A stretch of DNA of 64,000 bases from Leeuwenhoekiella blandensis MED217 (GTDB taxonomy: Bacteria > Bacteroidota > Bacteroidia > Flavobacteriales > Flavobacteriaceae). The first letter of the stretch is position 1. Each line of letters begins with the position of its first letter. Below are positions 1-9,370 of the stretch, piece by piece. Location of the stretch: assembly GCF_000152985.1 (NCBI RefSeq), contig NZ_CH672395.1:3003195-3067194 (forward strand), read 5' to 3'. The notes under the pieces were generated by a model, which had not been told where the DNA came from, did no database searches, and saw nothing but the letters and a program-made list of their open reading frames with translations. The translations under genes were made by a program, and so were the position numbers.

Positions 1-128
1 ACCGACTCACCAACGGGCTGGAGATCGATCAAACCACCACCTTAAGCAGCCTGGATAATTTCACTAAAAAAGTATACGACTTTGGGTATTTCTTCGGAAT
101 CTCCTTCAGTCTGTTTGATATCAATTAA
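1..128 (+). CDS. C-terminal end of a truncated gene, probable outer-membrane protein
   Basis: An open frame enters from the left edge (codons begin at base 3) and stops at TAA 126-128, giving 41 residues. It ends in alternating aromatic and hydrophobic residues (YFFGISFSLFDIN), the pattern of a last beta strand of an outer-membrane barrel. The caspase gene starts 10 bases after the stop, so the two are probably co-transcribed and this gene may belong to the same exported-protease operon. The 5' part lies outside the window and the family cannot be named. Confidence 0.6.
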   Translation, partial: RLTNGLEIDQTTTLSSLDNFTKKVYDFGYFFGISFSLFDIN

Positions 129-138
129 ATCCCTAATT

Positions 139-2109
139 ATGAAAACCCGTATCGCACTTGTACTCCTCGTGCTGTTGAGTTTACCGCTTCAGGCTAAAAA
201 GATAGCGCTCATCATTGCGGTAGGCGATTACCCCGCCAGTACCGGATGGAGTCCCATTAGTTCGGCTAATGATGTGCCGCTTATTCAAGCTGCTTTAAAA
301 CACCAAGGCTTTAAAGAAGAGCACATCACCACGCTCTTGAATGCCGAAGCTACCCACGATGGTATCATCAATGCGCTCAATACCTTGAGCACACAGATAG
401 AACCCGGGGATATTGTGGTGATTCACTACTCCGGTCACGGCCAGCAAATCGCTGATGATAACGGGGAAGAAATAGATGATAAAGACGAAGCACTCGTGCC
501 GTATGATGCGCTCGTGCGCCCCACCTACAATTACAGCGGACAAAACCATATACGCGATGACGCCCTTGGCGCGCTGCTCACCAATTTTAGAAACAAGCTG
601 GGAGCCAAAGGCCAATTGCTTGTATTGCTAGACAGTTGTCATTCGGGCTCTGCCACGCGTGGCGGAAAAGCCCGTGGTGGCGCAGCAACCTTTGCTCCTG
701 AAGGCTGGGTGCCTAAAACCAACACGACCAACAAGGGCAGTGATATGTTTGAAAAAGCACAGGTACAGCCCGATGCGGCTCCTTTTGTGATGTTTAGCGG
801 AGCTTCGGCCAACGAACTCAATTATGAATATGAAGGCGTAGGCTCTTTGAGTTATGCCTTTAATAAAGCCATGACCGAGCTGGGAAGCGATGCGACCTAC
901 CGCCAGCTCTATACCAAAATAGCGGCGACAATGAACGTCATCTCTCCCAACCAAACCCCAACGCTTGAAGGAGACCCCGACTATAAAGTCTTTAAAGGAG
1001 AATATGTTACCCAACAGCCCTATTTTGAAGTACAGTCGGTATTGCGTCCGGATGTGGTTAAAATACAGGCAGGTAAACTGCAAGGCCTGTTTCCGGGAAC
1101 GACGGTTGCCGTGCTTCCTGCCGGAACAACGACCTATGCTGCAGATAAAGCCCTTGCTACAGGAACCGTAAAACTTGCCAAATTTAACGAGGCCAATATC
1201 GTATTAGACCAAGCCCTTGAGGGAACCAACCATAAGGAATACTGGGTGTTTGTGCTCGAAAAAACCTACGGCGACCTGGATCTTAAGGTGTATCTGGATG
1301 CTTCGGTTACCGAAAAAGCCGTTGAAAATTCATTAGAAGAATTCTTAAGCACCAACCAGCTGGGAAGCCTGGTTACCGATTCGATCGCCTCGAGCGTGAC
1401 CATCACCCAAACCGAAGGCGCGTATCAGCTTAACGCAACCCACGGTACGACCACCATCAATTCGGTAGATGCCAGCCGGGGTGCTGCAGCTTTGGATGCG
1501 CTCCAACAAGACCTGTTCAATTATGCACAAGGCCAATACCTCAAAGAATTACAGCTGAAGAATATGGACTATGAGTTTAGCTTTCGACTGCTGCCAGTAG
1601 CTTATGATATGGTGATGGAAACCTTTGGCGAACTTCAGGAACCCGAAGCTTTTATAGATGCTAACGGTACCTTTAGCGTCGTTCCTGAACAAGATCACGT
1701 GGTGCTTGAGGTGACCAATGAAAGTAAACAACCTTTGTATTTCAGTATCATTGAGATCAACAGCAAAGGAGAACTCAATACGTTTATGCCCAACGATGCC
1801 TGTACCTTGAACGACGATGAGCGCAGGCTGGCTCCCGGGCAAACCATGGTTTTTAAAGACTGCGTGTTCTCTTTTGGTCCGCCGTATGAACGCCTCATGC
1901 TCAAAGGCTTTGCATCTCCCAAGCCCATCAACTTTAAAGCAACCGTACAAACCCGTGGTGCCGGTACCCGCGGAACCACCAATCCCCTAGAGGCCTTTAT
2001 CGCTAATACCTATACGCAATCGCGTGGCGGTGCAGCGAGCACAGCTTCTGGAAAAGTAGACGGTTATGCCACCGAATTTATTTATGAAATCGTAGAAACT
2101 AAAGAGTAA
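139..2109 (+). CDS. Secreted caspase-family (metacaspase-like) peptidase with DUF4384-like C-terminal domain
   Basis: A 656-residue exported cysteine peptidase of clan CD. I chose ATG 139 over the longer open frame from 82 because it opens directly with a signal peptide (MKTRIALVLLVLLSLPLQA) and the longer start overlaps the preceding gene. The caspase fold runs from about residue 21 to 300, with catalytic His100 in HYSGHGQ and Cys167 in LDSCHSG. The acidic stretch EEIDDKDEALVPYD (about 110-123) is characteristic of metacaspases, which generally cleave after Arg or Lys. The C-terminal part (about 530-650) has the look of DUF4384, often joined to bacterial caspases. Gly/Arg-rich stretches (TRGGKARGG, TRGAGTRG) could be basic self-cleavage sites, which is inference. 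First complete gene of an exported protease operon, 34 bases before the serine protease. Confidence 0.88.
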   Translation: MKTRIALVLLVLLSLPLQAKKIALIIAVGDYPASTGWSPISSANDVPLIQAALKHQGFKEEHITTLLNAEATHDGIINALNTLSTQIEPGDIVVIHYSGHGQQIADDNGEEIDDKDEALVPYDALVRPTYNYSGQNHIRDDALGALLTNFRNKLGAKGQLLVLLDSCHSGSATRGGKARGGAATFAPEGWVPKTNTTNKGSDMFEKAQVQPDAAPFVMFSGASANELNYEYEGVGSLSYAFNKAMTELGSDATYRQLYTKIAATMNVISPNQTPTLEGDPDYKVFKGEYVTQQPYFEVQSVLRPDVVKIQAGKLQGLFPGTTVAVLPAGTTTYAADKALATGTVKLAKFNEANIVLDQALEGTNHKEYWVFVLEKTYGDLDLKVYLDASVTEKAVENSLEEFLSTNQLGSLVTDSIASSVTITQTEGAYQLNATHGTTTINSVDASRGAAALDALQQDLFNYAQGQYLKELQLKNMDYEFSFRLLPVAYDMVMETFGELQEPEAFIDANGTFSVVPEQDHVVLEVTNESKQPLYFSIIEINSKGELNTFMPNDACTLNDDERRLAPGQTMVFKDCVFSFGPPYERLMLKGFASPKPINFKATVQTRGAGTRGTTNPLEAFIANTYTQSRGGAASTASGKVDGYATEFIYEIVETKE

Positions 2110-2143
2110 ACCTATCATTCTGCCCACCCTAAACCGCAGTATT

Positions 2144-3688
2144 ATGAAAAAAACTACAGCTATTTTCAGCCTTGTATTCGTCCTGGCTACCACACTTGTT
2201 GTACACGCCCAGGACAGTACACAGATCAACGTACAATATCCTTTTGGAGAGCCGGGATCTACTTCCCGCGGGGTCTTTGGTCCCGATGATCGTAAAGAGG
2301 CACAGGATGCTATAGGCTATCAGGATTTTGTGCGGGCAACCGCTGTAATGGTGAGTAAGGAGTCGATACGCAATAACGTGGCCTATTCCTATTCGCTGCG
2401 CGAACGCCTGAGTATGACCTTTAATACCGATAATTTTGACGACAACGTCATGTTCTTAGAGCAGCCGGCACTCGCCAATTGTACCGGATTTCTTATCGCT
2501 CCCGATATTCTGGTGACCGCAGGACATTGTATTAAAACCATAGAAGATGCCGAACCTTATGTTTGGGTCTTCGATTATACCAGTACGCAACAGTTCAATA
2601 CCAATACGCATGCGATCCCTTTAGATCCTGATGATGTCTATGAAGTTGCCGAAGTACTAAGTGCTGCTTTAGACGATGAGACCAGTGATGATTATGCGGT
2701 GTTACGCCTCAAGCGTAAATCAGACCGACGTCCCTACCGCTTTAGAACCAGCGGCACCGTTACCGAAGGTACGGGTGTAAATACCATAGGCGCTCCCACA
2801 GGATTACCGCTCAAATTTGCAGAAAACGCCCAAGTGGTTGACGCCTCGCCTGCCAACTGGTTTAAAAGCGATATTGATTCCTTTCCCGGAAATTCCGGAG
2901 GTCCTGTCTTTGACGACTACGGCTGGATCGAAGGAATCCTGGTACGCGGCGCCGTAACCTATAGGAATGGGGACTATACCGGGGATTACTACTATGATGA
3001 GACCTGCGATTGCATCAAGACGGTAAACTTTAACAGCGCCAGCTATACTGCAGGTTGCCAGTCGCATAAGATCACCCACGTTCCTTCTGAGCTTTTAGTA
3101 CGCAGTATTTATGAGAACCTCGCCTATGCGATCACAAACGGATTACAAGACCGTTTTGACGACTGGGCCGTATATCAATGGATCTTTACCCATCAATACG
3201 CCAAAGAAAACGGACTCCTCGAAGTCTTGGCTTTAAAAGAGCAAAACTATGGCATGTATGCCCAAATGCTTGACTACGCCTTCCCTACGTATACTGACAG
3301 TCAGCGCCGGGAACTTTTAGATTATACCATTAGTACCAATAACAACACGCTCTACACCCTTTTACTCGAGCAGGGTATTTATGCCGATGCCGGCGCAAAC
3401 AAGACCTATACCGCCCTACAGGAAGCGGTTAAAGAGGCTAATACGGGCTGGGTGGTCAAACTGGTAGATGCCGGAGCCGACGCACAAGTTAAAGATGATG
3501 GGGACAACAACCTCCTACATCTCGCCGCAGCCACCGGAAATACAACGCTCATCAATTACCTCTACGGCCTTGAACCCCAGCTGATCGATTCAGAAAACCG
3601 CGCAGGGGATCTACCCGAACGTGTGGCTAAGGATAAGGGATACAAAAAAGTATTTAAGTATATGAAAAAGATGCGCAAAAGCAGATAG
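2144..3688 (+). CDS. Secreted trypsin-like (S1) serine peptidase fused to ankyrin repeats
   Basis: A 514-residue protein with a signal peptide ending near VHAQ (residue 23). The chymotrypsin-fold domain (about 60-340) has all three catalytic residues: His128 in TAGHC, Asp183 in DDYAVLRL and Ser251 in PGNSGGP, so it should be active; the style resembles glutamyl endopeptidase or V8-like S1 enzymes. An insert with several Cys (DETCDC, about residues 286-291) follows the active site. The C-terminal 120 residues form ankyrin-like repeats, the clearest being NLLHLAAATGNTTLINYL. Ankyrin repeats on an exported protease suggest docking to a partner, possibly one of the neighbouring caspases. It lies between two caspase-like genes, which makes a protease cascade plausible but unproven. 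Confidence 0.85.
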   Translation: MKKTTAIFSLVFVLATTLVVHAQDSTQINVQYPFGEPGSTSRGVFGPDDRKEAQDAIGYQDFVRATAVMVSKESIRNNVAYSYSLRERLSMTFNTDNFDDNVMFLEQPALANCTGFLIAPDILVTAGHCIKTIEDAEPYVWVFDYTSTQQFNTNTHAIPLDPDDVYEVAEVLSAALDDETSDDYAVLRLKRKSDRRPYRFRTSGTVTEGTGVNTIGAPTGLPLKFAENAQVVDASPANWFKSDIDSFPGNSGGPVFDDYGWIEGILVRGAVTYRNGDYTGDYYYDETCDCIKTVNFNSASYTAGCQSHKITHVPSELLVRSIYENLAYAITNGLQDRFDDWAVYQWIFTHQYAKENGLLEVLALKEQNYGMYAQMLDYAFPTYTDSQRRELLDYTISTNNNTLYTLLLEQGIYADAGANKTYTALQEAVKEANTGWVVKLVDAGADAQVKDDGDNNLLHLAAATGNTTLINYLYGLEPQLIDSENRAGDLPERVAKDKGYKKVFKYMKKMRKSR

Positions 3689-3727
3689 TCCCTCCTACCT
3701 GCTTGCGCTCAGTAAAAATCCTTTACG

Positions 3728-4636
3728 ATGAACGCTTATCTCAACTACCTGATTTTTCTTGCTTTTCTTGGCGCTGTAGTGCCGGGGAAGGCTCAGGAAT
3801 ACGGTAGAGGGTCTAAAGCCAAAGCGACTGCTACAGCTACAACAACGACACACACCAAAGCTTTGGTGATTGGGACCAGTGGTGCTGCTGCACGGGATGC
3901 CATACTGTTTTCAGGATATTTAGAACATGTAGCTCAGGTTCCTGTTGAGCAGCTCATCACCCTCTCCGGCAAAACAGCCAAAGCGGCACAGATCTATACT
4001 GCCTTAAAAAAGCTTACCGATAGCATTCAGGAGGGAGATCAAGTGTACTTCTATTTTTCAGGAACGAGTGTGTATTCAGACTTTCTGGGAACACCCGAGA
4101 GTCTGTTGCTGGCTGCTGATTTTAAGGCCGAAGAACCGCTTTTAAGCAGTACGGGGATCGTACGCCTCAGCGACATCCTGAATCTTTTGGGAAAGGCTTC
4201 AGCTGAAGGTGCAAGCATACAATGTATCCTAGACACCAACAAAGCTGATGATCCTCTTGTCTTTCAACAGACCGCAAAGCGCAATATGCAAACGATTCAG
4301 ACCCGTACCCAAAACTATACCTGCTTTTTAGCTACAGGACCCGAAGGCACATCTTACAATTCCGCCTCTAATTCCTTAGGAGTCTTTACCCACAATCTGG
4401 TTTTAGGACTTATGGGCGCCGCAGATACCAATGCAGATGACAGGATAACCTATAGCGAACTCGATGACTACCTCTACACGCAGGTGCAACAGCAAACGGG
4501 TAAGCAACAGCAACCTGTATGTCCATCACTACCGGGAGAAACCATTCGGGTGCTTCCGCCGGGAGCTCGTGCGCAAGCGCTTAAGCTTGCCCAACAAGAA
4601 AATGCAAAGGCGCTCTTTAAAACACTGGTACACTAG
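3728..4636 (+). CDS. Catalytically dead caspase-fold paralogue (pseudocaspase) with EF-hand loop, secreted
   Basis: A 302-residue protein with a signal peptide to about residue 23 (KAQ). It aligns by eye along its length with the caspase domain of the next gene: ALVIGTSGAA matches ALIVGISEYS, and FTHNLVLGLMGAAD matches FTYYLVLGLMGAAD. Both catalytic residues are gone: the AGHG box reads SGTS (Thr113 for His) and the LDACHSG box reads LDTNKAD (Asn171 for Cys). A textbook EF-hand loop (DTNADDRITYSE, 233-244) is kept, suggesting calcium binding. Its stop codon is immediately followed by the ATG of the active caspase, so the two are likely made together. Pseudoenzymes of this kind often regulate an active relative, as cFLIP does for caspase-8; that role here is inference. 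Confidence 0.8.
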   Translation: MNAYLNYLIFLAFLGAVVPGKAQEYGRGSKAKATATATTTTHTKALVIGTSGAAARDAILFSGYLEHVAQVPVEQLITLSGKTAKAAQIYTALKKLTDSIQEGDQVYFYFSGTSVYSDFLGTPESLLLAADFKAEEPLLSSTGIVRLSDILNLLGKASAEGASIQCILDTNKADDPLVFQQTAKRNMQTIQTRTQNYTCFLATGPEGTSYNSASNSLGVFTHNLVLGLMGAADTNADDRITYSELDDYLYTQVQQQTGKQQQPVCPSLPGETIRVLPPGARAQALKLAQQENAKALFKTLVH

Positions 4637-7600
4637 ATGGTTTTTTTAAGAACATACACGTTGGTTGCACTCTTGCTCATGCTGGCTACCGCTGCTGCAG
4701 CACAACCTGCGGCTAATGAGTTTCCTGCCGTCCAGGGAACCCGACGTGCATTGATCGTAGGGATTTCAGAGTATAGCGAGCCCAGCCTCAAACTGAACTA
4801 TGCCGCTTCAGATGCCGCCTTATTTCGAGAATATTTGCTGAAGATCGAAAAGTTACAAGCCGAAGACATCACCTATTTAACCAGCAATGATCCTTCCGCA
4901 GAAACCTACGCCGGGGCTTTAGGGGTTTATAATGCCTTAGACCAACTTTTAGAAACCACACAACCTGAAGACCTGGTGTACATTTATTTTGCAGGGCACG
5001 GAGATGTGGTTAAAAAGATCACCCGTTATGAAGGCTATTTGCTCGCTGCCGATGCCAATGCCAGTCAGAATTACAAAGGTACCGGTGGGGTGGTTGCCCT
5101 TCAGGACCTCAATGAATACGTGGGAGCGCTTACCGCTTCTGGAGCAAAAGTGGTGCTGGTGCTTGACGCCTGTCATTCGGGATTTGCCTATAAGGAAGGA
5201 GCACAAAGGAATATGGAAAGCCTGAATGAAAGTTTTCTCAATACAACGCGCTATTTAAGCTGCAAACCAGACCAATTCTCTTACGAAAGCGGTACGCTGG
5301 GTCACGGTTATTTTACCTACTATCTCGTCTTAGGCCTTATGGGAGCTGCCGATGTAGATGATACCAACCTGCAGTATAAAGAGCTTGGTGAGTTTCTCTA
5401 CACCAACGTCTACAACGAATCTGAAGAAAAACAAACCCCGCTGGTGGTCACGCAAAATCAGCGGGAAGTACTCAAAGCCATCGACCCTCAGGAAAAGAAA
5501 GCGTCTATGGAGATCGTAAAAAAATCGAGTTCGATCAAAGACCTTTTAGCCTCACGCAGTAGCTCCGGTTCTGGCCAGACGACTACAGGATCTGCAAACG
5601 ACAACCCCATCATCAAAGCCTTTAACGACGCCCTGGCTGCCGAAGCTTATTATGAAGGAGATAACAGTGCCCTAGCGCTTTACAACAACGCAAAGCAAAC
5701 ACAGCAACTGCCCGAAAAAAGCCTTAAGAAAATGCAGTTTGCGCTTTTAAAAGCCCTTTCGTCGACTGCGCAGATGCTTATCAATTACTATATTGAAGGA
5801 CATGAAAAGCTTCCGGGAGGTCAGGTCTTTGTGCGACAAGCGCAGCACCTGGACGTATGCCTGAGCCTAATGCCCGCCGATGCACCGATGCGGGAACGCC
5901 TGGTGACCAGCAAACTCTTTCTGGAAGCCTACAGCATCATTCGCACTAAAAATTATTCTAACTATCCTCAGGCAAAGGAAAAACTACTCAAAGCGCTAGA
6001 ACTTGAGCCCCGGGCGGCATATATTCATAATGCTTTAGGCGTTTTATACGGTCAGGAGAACAGCTTTGACAAAGCACATATTCACTACGAAAAAGCAAAA
6101 GAGCTTATCCCCAATTGGGCCTACCCCATAAACAATCTGGGCACCAATTATTTTGATCAGTATCAATACAAAAAAGCAAAATATTGGTATGAGGAAGCTT
6201 TAGCGCATGCTCCCGAATACCACACCGCCTTGCAAAACTTAGGCGCGCTCTATAAATCTCAAGGTAAGTATCAGGCTGCAGAGCAGTATTATTTACGCTC
6301 AGCAGACACTTCTGGAGCACTACAGGCGATTACGCTACGCAATTTGGGCGGACTATATGAAGATCGGGGCAATATCAAAAAAGCCTTAGTCTACTATAAA
6401 CGCGCTTTAGAACAAGATCCTAAAGATGTAGACAACTATTACAACTACAGCGATCTGCTCATCGATGAGGCTATAGATATTGCGCAAGGAGAAGCCTTGC
6501 TCCAGGAAGCCATCGCTATAGAGCCTTACTTTTCAAAAGGGCACGCCACCTATGCCGACCTGTTACGACGCTACCCTAAAAGCGAAGCAAGCTATACACA
6601 AGCGCTGGAACTGTATGACTTCGCGATCGCTAATGATCCTTTTTACGAGTGGGCTTATGCCGGGCGCGGCTGGCTTTACAGTAGACAAGAGCTACCCGAT
6701 AAAGCCCTGGCATCCTTCAAAGCAGGAATCGCTGCAAATCCTGAAAAACCCAGAGCCTACTACTATTTGGCACAGTATTACAAAAGTGCTTTAACCGACT
6801 TTGAAAATGCAGAAAAACAATACCGAAATGCTATCGCCAAAGACAGCTTTTACCTCCCTGCCTACAAGGGACTTGTTGACTTGTACAATAAAAACGACAA
6901 GCAGGAACAATCCTTAGCCTTATTGCACAATTTGGTACGTATAGATGACGAAGCCCCCGACAGCTACAATCTGCTGGGCAACACCTATTATTCTCAAGGC
7001 AACAATGAAGAGGCCATAAACGCCTACCAACGCAGTCTTGACGTAGATTCTACCTATGCTAAAGGTTTTGCCAATCTCGCCTACAGCCTGTTACAATCTA
7101 AGCGCTATAAAGCTGCAGTGGCTGCTTACCGCAAAGCGATAGACTACAACCCCTATAAGAATAATGTAGAAAACTTCACCCTGCTTTTGGTTACCGAAGG
7201 AAGAAGATTAAAACGCGAAGGCGACCTCAAAGCAGCTGAAACCAGCTTTAAGGAAGCTCTAAATCTTGACGCCAACTACACCAGTGCTACGGCGCTGGCC
7301 GAACATTATTATTTTGCAGATCGTGCTCAGGAAGCACTCGAGGTGTTACAACACCTGGATGTAGAACAACTGTCGAAAACCCGAAAAACTAAATACTACG
7401 AACTCTCAACAAAGCTCGCCATCGATCTGGATGAGGTTACTTTAGCTACAGCTAGTTATAACGCCTTGACTCGCTTGAGTCCGCGGCCCGACAAGATCCT
7501 GGGCGCCTTAACACAAGCGCTTGAAGGAAAAACGCAAGAAGCTAAAATCACGCTTACGAGCCTTAGTCCTATGTATTTTAATGAGCAACTGCTTGAAACC

Positions 7601-7648
7601 AAATACAGCCCGACAACGATACAACGCATTAAAAAACTGAACCCATGA
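4637..7648 (+). CDS. Secreted caspase-family peptidase with long TPR array
   Basis: A 1003-residue protein with a signal peptide ending at about AAAAQ (23). The N-terminal caspase domain (about 33-290) is complete, with His121 in YFAGHGD and Cys179 in LDACHSG. The EF-hand-like segment found in the pseudocaspase is degenerate here (DVDDTNLQYKE). A Ser/Gly-rich linker (about 300-325) leads to a solenoid of roughly a dozen tetratricopeptide repeats (about 440-890) with the usual W/Y-G-A-P spacing, a protein-docking surface. It starts on the base after the pseudocaspase stop and overlaps the next gene by 4 bases (ATGA), so translational coupling on both sides is likely. The layout suggests a peptidase brought to substrates or regulators through its TPRs in the periplasm or at the cell surface. 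Confidence 0.88.
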   Translation: MVFLRTYTLVALLLMLATAAAAQPAANEFPAVQGTRRALIVGISEYSEPSLKLNYAASDAALFREYLLKIEKLQAEDITYLTSNDPSAETYAGALGVYNALDQLLETTQPEDLVYIYFAGHGDVVKKITRYEGYLLAADANASQNYKGTGGVVALQDLNEYVGALTASGAKVVLVLDACHSGFAYKEGAQRNMESLNESFLNTTRYLSCKPDQFSYESGTLGHGYFTYYLVLGLMGAADVDDTNLQYKELGEFLYTNVYNESEEKQTPLVVTQNQREVLKAIDPQEKKASMEIVKKSSSIKDLLASRSSSGSGQTTTGSANDNPIIKAFNDALAAEAYYEGDNSALALYNNAKQTQQLPEKSLKKMQFALLKALSSTAQMLINYYIEGHEKLPGGQVFVRQAQHLDVCLSLMPADAPMRERLVTSKLFLEAYSIIRTKNYSNYPQAKEKLLKALELEPRAAYIHNALGVLYGQENSFDKAHIHYEKAKELIPNWAYPINNLGTNYFDQYQYKKAKYWYEEALAHAPEYHTALQNLGALYKSQGKYQAAEQYYLRSADTSGALQAITLRNLGGLYEDRGNIKKALVYYKRALEQDPKDVDNYYNYSDLLIDEAIDIAQGEALLQEAIAIEPYFSKGHATYADLLRRYPKSEASYTQALELYDFAIANDPFYEWAYAGRGWLYSRQELPDKALASFKAGIAANPEKPRAYYYLAQYYKSALTDFENAEKQYRNAIAKDSFYLPAYKGLVDLYNKNDKQEQSLALLHNLVRIDDEAPDSYNLLGNTYYSQGNNEEAINAYQRSLDVDSTYAKGFANLAYSLLQSKRYKAAVAAYRKAIDYNPYKNNVENFTLLLVTEGRRLKREGDLKAAETSFKEALNLDANYTSATALAEHYYFADRAQEALEVLQHLDVEQLSKTRKTKYYELSTKLAIDLDEVTLATASYNALTRLSPRPDKILGALTQALEGKTQEAKITLTSLSPMYFNEQLLETKYSPTTIQRIKKLNP

Positions 7649-9327
7649 AACCGGTAAACTCCTTTAAACTCACCCTGCTGCTTTTACTACTCAGTCTTGC
7701 GCTACAAGGCGGAGTCAATCTTAAGAATGGCAATTTTTACATTTCGTATACCGACATTCAAATCGCTAAAACCCGGGGTGCTCTTGAAGACATCACCCGT
7801 ACCTATAATTCCAAATCTATTGAGATCGGTTTATTTGGTTATGGCTGGGGAACGCTTATCGAATCGCGCCTCTATGCCTATCCTGACGGAAGTCTGGTAG
7901 TCGCCGAACACGGTTCTGGAGGAAAAACTGTATATCTTTCTCCTTTTGCTACGCAGGATATGCTCGACCTGATGATAGACCAACTCCTTGAAGTAAGTCT
8001 TGCTGAAGGAAGCTTACCCAATACTCCCAATGCATTGGCCAATAAGCGCGAAGAACTTCAAAACAATCAGGAGTCACGCCACAGCCTCTGGAACAAATAC
8101 CTCAAAAAGGGATTGGTCGCATATCAATCTACGCTTCCCGTAGGCGCCGAGTGGGAATCGTTTGAACGCGGTCGGGAGCGTATCGTAAAAACCGAAAACG
8201 GCTATTCCCGGATTAAAAGTTTGCGTATCGATGATTTCAATACCGAAGGCCTTTTAGTGAAGATCGATGAAAAAAATGGTGATTATACGCTTTTAGAATA
8301 TACAAATAGTCACCTTGCCAAAATCAGCAATGCCGATGGTACCAGTCTGGTGTTCACCACCAATGAAGACGGTTTCATCACGCGCATTACTTCAGGAGCT
8401 AAAGAAGCCACTTTTAAATACGACGGGCTCGATCTGGTATACGCCCAAGATGCCGGCGGTAATCACTATAAATACGTTTATGATGAAAAGCATAACCTGA
8501 TCAAGATCGTATATAACCCCGTTCGGCTAAAGGGACAAGCCGAGGATGCGCGGTATATTTCGTACGAACCCAAAACCAGTTTTGTAGCTAAGATCATTGA
8601 TCGCAATGGAGAAGAAACGGCTTACACCTATAAAAAATTCTTTAAAGAAGACGGGACGATCGATGACGACCACTATGCGACTACGGTGCATAAAACCGGT
8701 TATAATGGGCAGCAGGTGACCAACGAATATGAATATTACATCGGAGTTAAAGAAAATGGCGATCGCTTTAGCCAACAGATCATCACAACGGTAAACGGGA
8801 TCAAAACGGCAACCACTTATGATGAAACCTGCGAACTGCCTATAAACATAACTCGTGGGACCAATACCACGGTATTTAAATACAACAACCGCTGCCTGCT
8901 TACCGAAAAACTGAGTACGTACGACTCGGTGTATATGCGATATCATCCCAAACTGGAAAAATTAACGGAGGTCAAAAATGATCAAGGCGTCTTTACTTTT
9001 GAATACGACACCAAGGGAAATCTGGTTTATGCTTCTAAAAATGATGATACTTGGGTAAAGCTGCATTATGATGAACGCTCGAAGATCACCAAAATGGAGC
9101 AAGCCGATAAAACCTTAGTTTTTGAATATGATGAACGCGGGAAACCCGTTAAAATACAAATGGAAGGCGCTGAAGAATCTGGTGCGATCCATGTGACTTA
9201 TGATGAATATGGCGAAATCACACGGGTAGATAGCGAAGACGGGCACAGTATGGCATTAAAAGTCACACAAGCCTTTCAAAACTTGCTGGCCCTGGTTAAA
9301 CCCGCAGGGGTTAATTTAAGTATGTAA
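7645..9327 (+). CDS. Secreted RHS/YD-repeat protein without a toxin domain
   Basis: A 560-residue protein with an N-terminal signal sequence (MKPVNSFKLTLLLLLLSLAL) and then GVNLKNGNFYISYTDI, the usual opening of RHS-repeat exported proteins. YD-type repeats (FKYDGLD, YKYVYDEKHN, FEYDTKGN, LHYDERS, FEYDERGK, VTYDEYGE) cover about 205-310 and 420-545. RHS repeats build a large beta-strand shell that often encloses a C-terminal toxin. Here the protein simply ends after the last repeat, without the RHS core protease motif or a variable tip, so it is more likely structural or a binding protein, or possibly a processed substrate of the peptidases encoded before it. ATG overlaps the caspase-TPR stop. 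Last gene of the + strand set. Confidence 0.8.
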   Translation: MKPVNSFKLTLLLLLLSLALQGGVNLKNGNFYISYTDIQIAKTRGALEDITRTYNSKSIEIGLFGYGWGTLIESRLYAYPDGSLVVAEHGSGGKTVYLSPFATQDMLDLMIDQLLEVSLAEGSLPNTPNALANKREELQNNQESRHSLWNKYLKKGLVAYQSTLPVGAEWESFERGRERIVKTENGYSRIKSLRIDDFNTEGLLVKIDEKNGDYTLLEYTNSHLAKISNADGTSLVFTTNEDGFITRITSGAKEATFKYDGLDLVYAQDAGGNHYKYVYDEKHNLIKIVYNPVRLKGQAEDARYISYEPKTSFVAKIIDRNGEETAYTYKKFFKEDGTIDDDHYATTVHKTGYNGQQVTNEYEYYIGVKENGDRFSQQIITTVNGIKTATTYDETCELPINITRGTNTTVFKYNNRCLLTEKLSTYDSVYMRYHPKLEKLTEVKNDQGVFTFEYDTKGNLVYASKNDDTWVKLHYDERSKITKMEQADKTLVFEYDERGKPVKIQMEGAEESGAIHVTYDEYGEITRVDSEDGHSMALKVTQAFQNLLALVKPAGVNLSM

Positions 9328-9370
9328 TCCCAAATTAAACATCTTTTACCCTCGACGAAATCTCGCGGGT

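Noticed and set aside
82-138. Longer start for the first caspase gene
   Set aside because: It overlaps the preceding gene and removes the signal peptide from the N terminus.
295-1083. Antisense open frames within the caspase and other genes
   Set aside because: They are shadows of strongly coding + strand genes with clear domain content.
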